Assembly: GCA_046309775.1 (NCBI GenBank)
Contig: JBKCOM010000171.1
Coordinates: 1 to 34,269, forward strand
DNA from: JAIXWP01 sp046309775
GTDB taxonomy: Bacteria; Bacteroidota; Bacteroidia; Flavobacteriales_D; Sanyastnellaceae
Direction: 5' to 3'
Length of the DNA: 34,269 nucleotides
Shown in pieces: positions 1 through 7,516 of this stretch (positions are counted from its first letter, which is position 1; each line of letters opens with the position of its first letter). The notes beneath the pieces are model-generated. The model did not search any database, was not told the DNA's origin, and was given only the letters and a program-made list of their open reading frames with translations. Both the position numbers and the translations under genes were made by a program.

Positions 1-91
1 CGGTAGCAGTAGCAGAAGCTGTTGGGTTACCTTGAGCGAAAGAAGAAACTGAAACAACGATTGCAGCAGTGAAAACTAAAAACTTTTTCAT
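1..91 (-). CDS. 5' end of a secreted protein gene (partial)
   Basis: Only the first 30 codons are inside the window; the gene continues past base 1. The start is the ATG at 91-89. The peptide begins MKKFLVFTAAIVVSVSSFAQ, a textbook Sec signal peptide with two lysines, a hydrophobic stretch and a cleavage site after FA or AQ, as is common in Bacteroidota. The visible mature part (GNPTASATAT) is rich in Ala, Thr and Ser and does not identify the family. The protein is probably periplasmic or exported to the surface; function unknown. Confidence 0.7.
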   Translation of the reverse strand, partial: MKKFLVFTAAIVVSVSSFAQGNPTASATAT

Positions 92-282
92 GGTTTTAAT
101 GATTTAATTTGTTATTTAAAAATTTGTTTATTGAGTTGCTCTTCCATAGCCAATGGCTGTGCCAACTCATGCCACAAATCATTAAAACACACGCCAATCA
201 AGGCTTTCAGAAAAATGTAGTTTTTGTGCCAGATGGAAATTTGTCCCGCTGTGGGACGATGTTTCCCGGGATGGAACAGAAT

Positions 283-341
283 TCGCAAGGACTAATTCGC
301 AATAACAAATTCGCAATTCTGAATTCCGAATTGTGAATTCC
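283..341. repeat. AATTC-rich imperfect palindromic repeat cluster
   Basis: The segment repeats variants of AATTCGCAA, AATTCTGAATTC and GAATTGTGAATTCC, with GAATTC recurring at short intervals and imperfect dyad symmetry. The core AATTCTGAATTC appears again in the run at 19206-19283 just upstream of lipB, so this looks like a dispersed low-complexity repeat family rather than a one-off. Confidence 0.65.
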
Positions 342-399
342 ACTGACTTAGCGGTGCGTTTCACGAATTCGCTGACTTCAGACGCCATAAATGGCGTCT

Positions 400-516
400 C
401 TACTGGAGTTCCCCCTTGTTCCCTGTTCGTTGTTCCCAAAAACCCCTTGTTCCTTGTTCTTCTCCCCCCTGTTCCCAAAAACCCCTTGTTCCTTGTTCTT
501 CTCTCCTTGTTCCCAA
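400..516. repeat. CTTGTTCC-unit tandem repeat
   Basis: The plus strand shows a unit of roughly 30-36 bp, made of GTTCCCAAAAACCCCTTG followed by TTCCTTGTTCTTCT, two to three times over, with further CCTTGTTCC copies on both sides. The same GGAAC/CTTGTTCC building block makes up the C-terminal tail of the PSP1 gene at 4333-4650. Here it is intergenic. Confidence 0.75.
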
Positions 517-522
517 AAATAA

Positions 523-546
523 CAGGGCAACCCGAAGATTGCCCTG
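523..546 (-). terminator. Possible intrinsic terminator hairpin
   Basis: CAGGGCAA and TTGCCCTG form a perfect 8-bp stem with an 8-nt loop. On the minus strand the stem is followed by TTATTTTT, which is terminator-like; on the plus strand there is no T run. No minus-strand gene is evident directly upstream, so it may end an unrecognised transcript or be incidental. Confidence 0.35.
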
Positions 547-735
547 CCTAACCTAACTTTAAACATACACCGCCCAGAGGGCGATGTAACTTTTGCATAT
601 TGTGTCGCGAACACGCCGTTCGCTGAGAGATCAATTTAATGTGTCAAAAATCATTAATTAAATATTGGTTTTCAATATATAAATCAAGAGATTTGAACCA
701 CGCAATGTGTAAAGCGTGCTAAAATAACAAAAGTA

Positions 736-1470
736 TTGGAACAGCACACAAAAGGTATTGTTTTTCAAACCATTAAGTATAAAGATAATCAAATAATTGC
801 TAGAATCTTCACCAAATCGCTCGGTTTAAAGGCTTTTTTGGTAAGAACAAGTAAAAAGGGAAAGTCGAGCACGGCTGCACAGCTTCAACCACTTACGATC
901 CTTGAGTTGAATGTGAAGACCAAAGAAAACGCAAGCTTAGCTACTTTTTCCAATGCGCGTATTGCGATTCCTTTTTCAGATATTCCATTCAACCCCATTA
1001 AAAGTGCGATAGTATTGTTCTTAAATGAGGTATTATATAAAACCGTCGCAGACGACTATCAGAATGATGAGCTCTTTGATTTTATCGAAAACGCCCTCCA
1101 ATTGTTGGATCACAGCAGTCAGGTGCGAAACTTTCACCTTTGGTTTTTATCGCAGCTCACAAGGTATTATGGCTTTTCTCCAATAGAAGAAAATACCAAT
1201 TTTGACCTTGAGTTTTTTGATTTCGTTACTGGCCAATTCACAAGTCTGCGTCCGGGACATAAGAACTACATTGAGGGTCATTACAAAATCCTATGGTCAC
1301 AGATGCTCACCACCACCTTTGATCAAATGGATGAGTTGAAAATATCCGGAGCAGAAAGAAAAGGACTTTTAGAATATCTGCTGCATTACATCAAGCTCCA
1401 CCTCGAAAATGTTCGAGAGTTCAAGAGCTTGGATGTATTGCATGAAGTATTTACTTCTGAGACTCGATAA
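736..1470 (+). CDS. recO: DNA repair protein RecO
   Basis: RecO helps RecF/RecR load RecA onto SSB-coated single-stranded DNA and anneals complementary strands during recombinational repair. The 244-residue length is normal. The N-terminus (HTKGIVFQTIKYKDNQIIARIFTKSLG) matches the RecO OB-fold start, and the rest is the expected alpha-helical domain. I see no cysteines, so the zinc-binding motif of some RecO proteins is absent. The start is a TTG at 736: it gives the family N-terminus exactly, and no in-frame ATG lies nearby. The gene converges on the OmpA-family gene, with a 20-bp overlap of the 3' ends (1451-1470), so the two transcripts are antisense to each other at their tails. Confidence 0.93.
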   Translation: MEQHTKGIVFQTIKYKDNQIIARIFTKSLGLKAFLVRTSKKGKSSTAAQLQPLTILELNVKTKENASLATFSNARIAIPFSDIPFNPIKSAIVLFLNEVLYKTVADDYQNDELFDFIENALQLLDHSSQVRNFHLWFLSQLTRYYGFSPIEENTNFDLEFFDFVTGQFTSLRPGHKNYIEGHYKILWSQMLTTTFDQMDELKISGAERKGLLEYLLHYIKLHLENVREFKSLDVLHEVFTSETR

Positions 1471-2449
1471 TCTTATAAAGCTCCCCTAAGTCTGGCTGTA
1501 GAATGATTTCGATGCGGCGATTTTTCGCTTTATCAGCACCTATTGGCATATACTCACTTCGGCCTGCAGCACTTAAAATTTGCGGTTTGATGTTGCTGTT
1601 GGCAGTCATGATTTTTACTACTTCAGTGGCACGCAATACACTCAACTCCCAATTGTCGCGCGGCACTGACGTTGAACGCAATTGATCCGTGTCAGTGTGA
1701 CCTTCCACAATGATTTCCATATCCACCTCATTCTCAATGGCTTTTGCCAGGTCTACCAATGCTTTCCGACCATTGGGGTCAACAGCCGTTGAACCTGATG
1801 CGAAGAGCAGTTTCGCTTCCATGCTCACATATACACGACCGTTTTTTTCTGTTACAGTGAGTCCCTTGTCTTTAAAACCCAGCAGTGCATTTTGTACTTT
1901 GTCTCGCAGCGCTTCGCTGGCTGCTTGCTGCGCTGCCAAAAGATCTTCTAACTCCGTAAGGCGGGCTTCACGATCTTTCAGCTCTACGTTGGCTTTATCG
2001 ATGGCAGCTTGCTTTTCGTTGAGGTTTGTCTCAAGTGCTTTCAGCATGTCCTCTTTCTTCTGAAGTGCTTCCTGAGTCTTTGAGAGTTCGTTCGCCAATT
2101 TCTGATTCTCACCAGTGGCTTGTGATAATAGCTCATTGCTTTTCTTGCTCAGAATGTCATTTAGCTCATTGATTTTATCATATTGAACTTTCAATTGGCG
2201 ATACTGCTTTCCGTAATCTGCTGTATCAATTTTTAATTCATCTACCTCTTTGCCGCGCACGGTTAGAGCAGTATTGAGCTCCAGTTCTGAGGCTTTCAAA
2301 CGCTCATTTTCTTTTTTCAACTCATCGTTTTCTGATACTATTGAATTTTTCTTCGCTTCGAGATCACTGTATTTGCGATGGCTCACACATGAAGAAACGC
2401 TAAGCGTTAGCGCCGCTGCAAGCAATAGGATGGTAGATTTCATATTCAT
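1451..2449 (-). CDS. OmpA-family outer-membrane lipoprotein with coiled coil
   Basis: A lipoprotein of 332 residues from the ATG at 2449 (330 from the ATG at 2443). The signal peptide ends in LSVSSC, a lipobox with Cys at position 21. Residues about 25-190 are a Lys/Glu/Leu-rich coiled coil. The C-terminal 120 residues are an OmpA-like peptidoglycan-binding domain, with VEGHTDTD, the conserved NWELSVLRA segment and AKNRRIEIIL. The last carries the arginine that, with an aspartate, contacts diaminopimelate in known OmpA domains. It probably tethers the outer membrane to the cell wall. The frame stays open upstream to 2503, but that extension would put a non-signal-like segment before the signal peptide. 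Confidence 0.9.
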   Translation of the reverse strand: MNMKSTILLLAAALTLSVSSCVSHRKYSDLEAKKNSIVSENDELKKENERLKASELELNTALTVRGKEVDELKIDTADYGKQYRQLKVQYDKINELNDILSKKSNELLSQATGENQKLANELSKTQEALQKKEDMLKALETNLNEKQAAIDKANVELKDREARLTELEDLLAAQQAASEALRDKVQNALLGFKDKGLTVTEKNGRVYVSMEAKLLFASGSTAVDPNGRKALVDLAKAIENEVDMEIIVEGHTDTDQLRSTSVPRDNWELSVLRATEVVKIMTANSNIKPQILSAAGRSEYMPIGADKAKNRRIEIILQPDLGELYKIIESQK

Positions 2450-2532
2450 TTTTATTATGATACAAAAGTGGAAGAATTCAAAAGGAAAAAAACACGAGAG
2501 CAAACTAATTTTTCACAAAAGAATAATGAAAA

Positions 2533-3666
2533 TCAACTCCTCAACTGATAGTGAACTTTAAACGAAAGATCTGTCAAAACCAGCTTGGAATAGCAGTTTT
2601 GATTGATGTCATAAAACGCATCTGTGATTAGCTCCATGAGGCTTTCAGCATTTCTTTCATTTATAAATACAGAAAACTTAGAACTAAAGGCCGCTTCTTG
2701 CTCATTCATTCGTGCGAGCTCGTGACCGGCGTAATTCAACACGAGGTTCTGTCTCACCTGATCTAAAGCGTACATCAGAAATTCCTTTTGATCCTCGCGC
2801 ATCAAGCCATGCATTTGGTCGGCCCATTTGACTATTTCTGCGATGTCCTTCTTCCAGCACATGCGCATCCACTCGATGAATTGGGTGCTGAAGAACATAT
2901 TGGGGTCATTGCTATTTGCAAGCAAGCTTGCCCTCCACCAGTTGCCGTCTACGTAATGCGTAATACCTGAGGCTGCTTGGTCTGCAACACCTTGATTCAT
3001 CAGTGCGGATTTGATGTCAGCGTCCGTCAACTTGGGGACCACTAAGGTTTGCACACGCGATAAAATAGTAGAGAGCATGCGTTCTACATTGGAGGCTACC
3101 AATAGAAAGACCGTGTGATCTGGCGGCTCTTCTAATGTTTTCAGTAGTTTGTTTGCTGTATCAGTGCTGAGATATTCTGGAAGCCAAAGGATGAGAAATT
3201 TATAGCCTCCATCATGGCTGCGCAGTGAAATTCGTTTCACTATATGCTCTGCTTCGGCCACGCCAAGCTGAAGCACCTTATTTTCTTTAGTAATAACAGC
3301 TCTCCAATGATCGAGATCCATGTAAGGTGAAGCCAATAAGGTCTCACGCCATTCTTTTCCATAGTGACCGCTATTCGTTTTGTCGCCTCCTCCTTCGCCT
3401 TTGGGTTTGTTGAAGTAAGGAAATGAAAAATGCACGTCTGGATGTTGCAATGTGCTGTGTTTGCGGCAGAATGGGCACGCGCCACAAGAGTCTGTTTCCG
3501 TTTTGTTCGGACAACTAATGTATTGGGCAAAGGCTAGTGCAAGGGCCAAATTACCTGATCCCTCGGGACCCAAAAGCATAATTGCATGCGCCAAGCGTCC
3601 GTCGTGAAACGAGCGCAACAACCGTGTTTTGGTTTCTTCTTGACCTATGACATCCTTAAACTGCAC
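2533..3666 (-). CDS. holB: DNA polymerase III subunit delta'
   Basis: Clamp-loader subunit of the replicative polymerase (377 residues). The N-terminus MQFKDVIGQEETKTRLLRSF, the segment LAHAIMLLGPEGSG, the zinc-module cysteines in SCPNKTETDSCGACPFC, and TLEEPPDHTVFLL with a following sensor arginine (LSRVQT) are all typical. The Walker A lysine is replaced by Asn (GPEGSGN), consistent with delta' being the non-ATP-binding clamp-loader subunit. The start codon is GTG at 3666-3664, with no ATG nearby. tRNA-Val lies 35 bp upstream on the same strand, so the gene may be transcribed with the gldH-tRNA unit. Confidence 0.9.
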   Translation of the reverse strand: MQFKDVIGQEETKTRLLRSFHDGRLAHAIMLLGPEGSGNLALALAFAQYISCPNKTETDSCGACPFCRKHSTLQHPDVHFSFPYFNKPKGEGGGDKTNSGHYGKEWRETLLASPYMDLDHWRAVITKENKVLQLGVAEAEHIVKRISLRSHDGGYKFLILWLPEYLSTDTANKLLKTLEEPPDHTVFLLVASNVERMLSTILSRVQTLVVPKLTDADIKSALMNQGVADQAASGITHYVDGNWWRASLLANSNDPNMFFSTQFIEWMRMCWKKDIAEIVKWADQMHGLMREDQKEFLMYALDQVRQNLVLNYAGHELARMNEQEAAFSSKFSVFINERNAESLMELITDAFYDINQNCYSKLVLTDLSFKVHYQLRS

Positions 3667-3701
3667 GATTAAATTTTTAGCGAATGTATAAAAGAAAGAA
3701 G

Positions 3702-3776
3702 TGGGTTGTGCCGGGTTCGAACCAGCGACCCCTACGTTGTCGACGTAGTGCTCTAAACCAGCTGAGCTAACAACCC
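3702..3776 (-). tRNA. tRNA-Val (anticodon GAC), C at position 33
   Basis: A full cloverleaf reads on the minus strand: acceptor GGGTTGT/ACAACCC with discriminator A, D arm GCTC-AGCTGGTTTA-GAGC, anticodon stem CTACG/CGTAG, 5-nt variable loop, and T arm GCTGG-TTCGAAC-CCGGC. The 7-nt anticodon loop is TCGACAA, giving anticodon GAC (valine). Position 33, almost always U, is C here. CCA is not encoded. The gene lies between gldH (10 bp upstream) and holB (35 bp downstream), on the same strand. Confidence 0.9.
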
Positions 3777-3785
3777 ATATGATAT

Positions 3786-4259
3786 TTAATTTGATTTGGC
3801 AAGGCGAAAACCGACATCATAAATGCCAGCTAATTCATCAGTGCGCATTGCTTGATAAATTCCAACCTTATAATGTCCAGACAAAGGAAAGCGTTTGCGT
3901 TCGCGAAATAAAATTCTATTGTCAAATATTTTTCCCAACCCCCGGCCGTACCAATTGCCGTAAGCGTCTGCCAATGGGCACTCTAGGGTATCAATGCTCT
4001 TTTTTCCATTTGGAAATTCCATTTCTACAAAAACGAATAGATTGCTGTACGCGTATTCCTCGCCATTGCGAACGTTCACATAAAAATTGAAAAGTGAATT
4101 GGTGTCTTGAATATCGAATTCAAAACTTTTTCCGTCTTTGTAATTCCAAACTCCGTTCTCAATGTCAGCGTTTTCTTCGAAAACCACTTTATCATCGCAC
4201 GACACCAAAAAGGCGGATATGCAAATCAAGAAAAGAGGAAAAATGAAACTCAGCCTCAT
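3786..4259 (-). CDS. gldH: Gliding motility lipoprotein GldH
   Basis: GldH is a lipoprotein required for gliding and linked to the type IX secretion machinery in Flavobacterium. The 157-residue protein has a signal peptide ending in AFLVSC (lipobox, Cys21). The body carries family hallmarks: NFYVNVRNGEEYAYSNLFVF, LADAYGNWYGRGLGKI, RFPLSGHYKVGIYQAMR and GIYDVGFRL. The start ATG (4259-4257) overlaps the stop of the PSP1 gene as ATGA, implying translational coupling. The PSP1-gldH order is common in Flavobacteria. Several T9SS substrates lie elsewhere in the window. Confidence 0.92.
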   Translation of the reverse strand: MRLSFIFPLFLICISAFLVSCDDKVVFEENADIENGVWNYKDGKSFEFDIQDTNSLFNFYVNVRNGEEYAYSNLFVFVEMEFPNGKKSIDTLECPLADAYGNWYGRGLGKIFDNRILFRERKRFPLSGHYKVGIYQAMRTDELAGIYDVGFRLAKSN

Positions 4260-5764
4260 TGCGCCTGACCTCCATCGGGGTTAGTTGGTTTATCTCTGCG
4301 CGGACCGCGGTTTCTGTTATTATTATTTCTCCTAGGTCCTCTATTCTGATTCCCTTGCTCTTTGTTCTGATTCCCTTGCTCCCTTGTTCCTTGCTCCCTT
4401 GTTCCTTGTTCCCTTGTTCCTTGTTCCCTTGTTCCTTGTTCCCTTGTTCCTGCCGCGCCCCTTTGGGGTTCCCTGTTCCTATTCTCGTTCCTATTCTCGT
4501 TCCTGTTCTCGTTCCTGTTCTCGTTCTGTTTCCCCTGTTCCCCTGTTCTTTTCCCCCCTTGTTCCCTGTTCTTGTTCTCGTTCCTGTTCTCGTTCCTGTT
4601 CCCTTGTTCCCCTGTTCTTTTCCCCCCTTGTTCCTTGTTCCCTCTCTTATTCCTATTCGCCGGACCTCTTCTGCGTTTTTGATCAAAACGAGTCAAGCTG
4701 TCTTGACCTACCACTTGCGCGAAATCAGTTTCTTCAACCTCAACTTCTTCTTCCATGAAGTCTTCTACGTCTTCTATGGCGATGCCTTTTTTATTCATTT
4801 CAATAATCTCTTTTACAGCATCTACTGAAAGAGGGAATGGGGATTCACCCGGCTGTCCTTCGTAGATATAGTATAGAGTGCGCTTGAAAATATCCGTTTT
4901 GAAATGTGAGGCAATTCCTTTTGGTAATTTTAATCTTACCGAAGTGCTTGGAAGGTCTTTGAGGGCTTCCGCATATTGATCCAACTCGTAGTTGAGACAA
5001 CATTTCAACTTGCCACATTGACCAGCAAGTTTTGATGGGTTCAAAGAAAGTTGTTGGTAACGCGCAGCACTAGTGGACACTGCTCTGAAATCGGTAAGCC
5101 ATGATGAACAGCAAAGTTCACGGCCACAAGAGCCAATGCCTCCAAGACGACCTGCTTCGACGCGATAACCGATTTGGCGCATTTCAATCTTTACACGAAA
5201 CTCTTCTGCATATTTTTTAATCAGCTCACGAAAGTCGACACGATCATCTGCGGTATAATAGAAGGTGACCTTCGTTTTATCACCTTGATATTCCACATCG
5301 CTGATTTTCATTTGGAGATCAAGCGAACGGGCGATAGTACGCGCACGCATCATCGTATCTTGTTCGAGTTTACGGGCTTCCTGCCACTTCTCAATATCTT
5401 CTTGCTTGGCTTTTCTAAAGACCTTTTTTATTTCATAATTGTCTTTGACATCCTTGCGTTTCATTTGCATACGCACCAATTCGCCGACTATAGAGACCAC
5501 GCCAATGTCGTGTCCTGGAGAAGCTTCTACTGCTACCACATCCCCAGGAAAGAGCTCCATGCCGCTCGCGACGCGATAAAAACCCTTTCTGCTATTTTTA
5601 AAACGCACCTCAACGATATCAAATGCTTTTTGACCAAGAGGAACTTCCATTCCTGCGAGCCAATCGAAAACATCTAATTTATTGCATCCGTAGGTTCCGC
5701 AAGCGCCGTTATTTTTACATCCACCTGGTAAACCATTATTTGAAGAACAACTTGAACATCCCAT
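4256..5764 (-). CDS. PSP1 domain protein (RicT/YaaT family) with repeat-rich basic tail
   Basis: Residues 1 to about 330 are the conserved PSP1/RicT domain: a cysteine-rich N-terminus (MGCSSCSSNNG, CKNNGACGTYGC), RLGGIGSCGRELCCSSWL and KLAGQCGKLKCCLNYELD. In Bacillus, RicT forms an iron-sulfur complex with RicA and RicF that affects mRNA maturation; the Bacteroidota role is less clear. From about residue 365 (base 4670 down) the protein becomes a basic, low-complexity tail made of NEN/RNEN, GKRTGEQG and TREQG units, encoded by GGAAC-based tandem DNA repeats. The tail ends in a normal-looking basic segment (RGPRRDKPTNPDGG). Start ATG at 5764; the stop overlaps gldH by 4 bp. Confidence 0.9.
   Translation of the reverse strand: MGCSSCSSNNGLPGGCKNNGACGTYGCNKLDVFDWLAGMEVPLGQKAFDIVEVRFKNSRKGFYRVASGMELFPGDVVAVEASPGHDIGVVSIVGELVRMQMKRKDVKDNYEIKKVFRKAKQEDIEKWQEARKLEQDTMMRARTIARSLDLQMKISDVEYQGDKTKVTFYYTADDRVDFRELIKKYAEEFRVKIEMRQIGYRVEAGRLGGIGSCGRELCCSSWLTDFRAVSTSAARYQQLSLNPSKLAGQCGKLKCCLNYELDQYAEALKDLPSTSVRLKLPKGIASHFKTDIFKRTLYYIYEGQPGESPFPLSVDAVKEIIEMNKKGIAIEDVEDFMEEEVEVEETDFAQVVGQDSLTRFDQKRRRGPANRNKRGNKEQGGKRTGEQGNRNENRNENKNREQGGKRTGEQGKQNENRNENRNENRNENRNREPQRGAAGTREQGTREQGTREQGTREQGTREQGNQNKEQGNQNRGPRRNNNNRNRGPRRDKPTNPDGGQAQ
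4333..4650 (-). repeat. GGAAC-unit tandem array inside the PSP1 gene
   Basis: Two sub-families alternate. One is a 15-bp unit GGGAACAAGGAACAA, about five copies at 4375-4450, encoding TREQG. The other is GAGAACAGGAAC/GAGAATAGGAAC units encoding NENR at about 4480-4610. GGGGAAAAGAACAGG segments appear twice. Because the units avoid stop codons, the array is open in a second minus-strand frame and also in plus-strand frames. The same building block forms the intergenic array at 400-516. Confidence 0.85.
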
Positions 5765-5814
5765 GTTTTAATTTCATTTTCGTCAATACACAATTATCCA
5801 TCTCACGTATTTCG

Positions 5815-5845
5815 CAAATATAATCGCGCGGGTACAAGGTACAAT
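5815..5845 (-). promoter_or_regulatory. Bacteroidota-type promoter of the PSP1-gldH operon
   Basis: On the minus strand ATTG (5845-5842) is followed by exactly 19 nt and then TATATTTG (5822-5815). This fits the Bacteroidota sigma-ABfr pattern TTTG-N19-TAnnTTTG with one mismatch. It would start transcription about 45 nt before the PSP1 ATG. A 6-bp inverted repeat (CAAGGT at 5835-5840, ACCTTG at 5854-5859) flanks the upstream box and could be a regulator site or chance. Confidence 0.65.
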
Positions 5846-5860
5846 ATTTTGAGACCTTGG

Positions 5861-5884
5861 AAAAATATATGGACTGACTCCATA
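5861..5884 (-). terminator. Possible weak terminator of the MORN-repeat gene
   Basis: TATGGA and TCCATA form a 6-bp stem with a 5-nt loop (5868-5884). On the minus strand it is followed by a T-rich run (complement of 5861-5865). It sits just past the stop of the minus-strand MORN gene. The stem is short and AT-rich, hence low confidence. Confidence 0.35.
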
Positions 5885-5891
5885 AGTGATT

Positions 5892-7511
5892 CTATTTCTT
5901 TTTGCCGCCAGCAGGAGGCGTGGGAGCTCCGCCAGGGCTGCCTTCGAGCACCTTTATAAGACTTCCGTTTTCGTATTTTTCTTTCAATATAACACCACCT
6001 GTTTTTGGGTCGTAGGTAGTACGCGTACCGTGACGCTTGTTGTTTTTATAGCCACACTCCTCACTCAATTTGCCGTTTTCACTATACATGAGCGACTTGC
6101 CTTCTAACTTACCCGATTCATAGGTGCACTGCCTGAGAACGGAACCGTGGGGATAGTAATACTCCCATTTTCCGTTAGGTTTACCATTGAGGTATGCTCC
6201 TTTACTCTCAAGTTTGCCAGCTTCATTATACATCTCATAAGGTCCGTTCAAAACCCCCGCCTCATTGTACATTTCGCGCTTTTCATATTTGCCTTTTTCA
6301 TTCCAGTAGTTCCATTCACCCGTTTTTATATCTCCATTCCAGGTTCCACTATAGTTTTTCAGGCCATTTGGAAAAAATCCCTCCCAGAAGCCTTTCATTT
6401 TTCCTTTTTCAAAACTGCCTTTGTCTTTAACCTTTCCGTTTTCATAATAATTTACCCAAAGACCTTCTTCTAAGTCGTTGGTAAATGAGCCTTCCATCAA
6501 AACCTTTCCGCTCTCATACCAATACGTCCATTTTCCTTGCTTTAAGCCACGCTCGAAATTGCCTTGTTTCCACGACTCTCCTTTAAAATATTGGTATTGC
6601 CACGGGCCATGCATTTTGCCATTTTCAAACATTCCCCAGCTTTCTTTATTTCCATTGTTGTAGTAATAAACCCATGCTCCGACTTGAACATCATTATCAA
6701 AACTCCCTTCTATATCGGGAGTTCCTGACTCCAAATACCATTTCCAGTCTCCATGCTTTTTTCCTAGAAGATGGCTGCCTTTTACTTTTAATTTTCCATT
6801 AGAGTAATATTCTTCGAAAGGCCCGTCAAGGATTCCCTTAGCATATCCCGTTTTTCTTTTCACTTTTCCAGTAGGAAAATATTCGGCCCACTCTCCATCT
6901 TTCATTCCTTTCACATATCTGCCAGAAACTCTAAACGTGCCTCCTGAATAGTACTCTTCAAACGCCCCATTAAGCAGGCCGTCTTGGTAAGTGCTGCGTT
7001 CTTTTATTCTTCCATTTTCAAAAAACTCTTCGACTTTTCCGTTTCCATTTCGAATCAGACACTTTTTGGGCTCCTTGAATTTCGTCATCACATAAACCAA
7101 AGTGTCCTCATGTCTTTCCGTCAACATAGTGTCTCCCGTAGGGAAGAAATAATTCCATAAGCCAATTTTTTTTCCTTTAGAAAAATTGCCTTCTTCGAGT
7201 AATACGCCCGTGTCAGAAAAGGTGCGCTGAATGCTGTCTTGCTTGTCTTCTTTGAAGTATCCTTCGATTTTTGTTTTCCCGTTCTTGTGATATTGTGTGA
7301 CGGCGCCGTGGAATTTTCCCATCTTGTAGTTGGTCTCTTCTTGCAATTCCCCGCTTTCGTAAAAATAGCGCCAGGTACTGTCTTCCATGCCGCGCTTATA
7401 AATACCAACGCTGCGAATATTGCCGTTGGCATACTTATCTTCAAAAGCCTGACGTTGCGAAAAAACTAAGTTCGAAACAGAAAAAAGTAGAATGATGAAA
7501 ATATACTTCAT
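5892..7511 (-). CDS. Secreted MORN-repeat protein, about 20 repeats
   Basis: 539 residues from the ATG at 7511, which opens a clear signal peptide (MKYIFIILLFSVSNLVFSQ); the open frame upstream adds only a non-signal-like extension. The mature part is a long chain of roughly 20 units of about 23 residues following G-x-W-x-Y-Y-x-N-G-K-x-x-x-E-G-x-F-x-x-G-K-x-x-G, the MORN-like repeat also seen in YwqK-type proteins. The repeat is known as a beta-hairpin scaffold often found near membranes. The C-terminus is a short Gly/Pro tail ending GGKKK. There is no catalytic domain and no T9SS tail, so it is probably a periplasmic or outer-membrane binding protein. Substrate unknown. Confidence 0.85.
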   Translation of the reverse strand: MKYIFIILLFSVSNLVFSQRQAFEDKYANGNIRSVGIYKRGMEDSTWRYFYESGELQEETNYKMGKFHGAVTQYHKNGKTKIEGYFKEDKQDSIQRTFSDTGVLLEEGNFSKGKKIGLWNYFFPTGDTMLTERHEDTLVYVMTKFKEPKKCLIRNGNGKVEEFFENGRIKERSTYQDGLLNGAFEEYYSGGTFRVSGRYVKGMKDGEWAEYFPTGKVKRKTGYAKGILDGPFEEYYSNGKLKVKGSHLLGKKHGDWKWYLESGTPDIEGSFDNDVQVGAWVYYYNNGNKESWGMFENGKMHGPWQYQYFKGESWKQGNFERGLKQGKWTYWYESGKVLMEGSFTNDLEEGLWVNYYENGKVKDKGSFEKGKMKGFWEGFFPNGLKNYSGTWNGDIKTGEWNYWNEKGKYEKREMYNEAGVLNGPYEMYNEAGKLESKGAYLNGKPNGKWEYYYPHGSVLRQCTYESGKLEGKSLMYSENGKLSEECGYKNNKRHGTRTTYDPKTGGVILKEKYENGSLIKVLEGSPGGAPTPPAGGKKK

Positions 7512-7516
7512 GGAAA

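Larger units (their letters stand above)
92..735. other. Gene-poor region with two kinds of simple repeat
   Basis: About 640 bp between the divergent partial gene and recO. From the left it holds an AT-rich leader (92-125), a stretch of unclear origin (125-280), a cluster of AATTC-type repeats (about 283-341), a run of GTTCC/CTTGTTCC units (about 400-516), a hairpin (523-546), and an AT-rich segment with several short inverted repeats up to recO. The short open frames here are low in information and overlap on both strands; I do not accept them as genes. Confidence 0.6.

Noticed and set aside
182..614. Short reading frames on both strands over the 400-516 repeat
   Set aside because: They are open only because the GTTCC repeat lacks stops; the protein is low complexity (KEQG units) with no start context or homology.
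2449..2503. Longer N-terminus of the OmpA-family lipoprotein
   Set aside because: The upstream extension would precede the signal peptide with a Phe/Cys-rich segment and push the lipobox to residue 39; the ATG at 2449 or 2443 gives a normal lipoprotein signal.
4192..4828. Additional long frames on both strands over the PSP1 tail
   Set aside because: They are side effects of the stop-free repeat. The PSP1 frame has the conserved domain upstream and the correct overlap with gldH; the others have neither.
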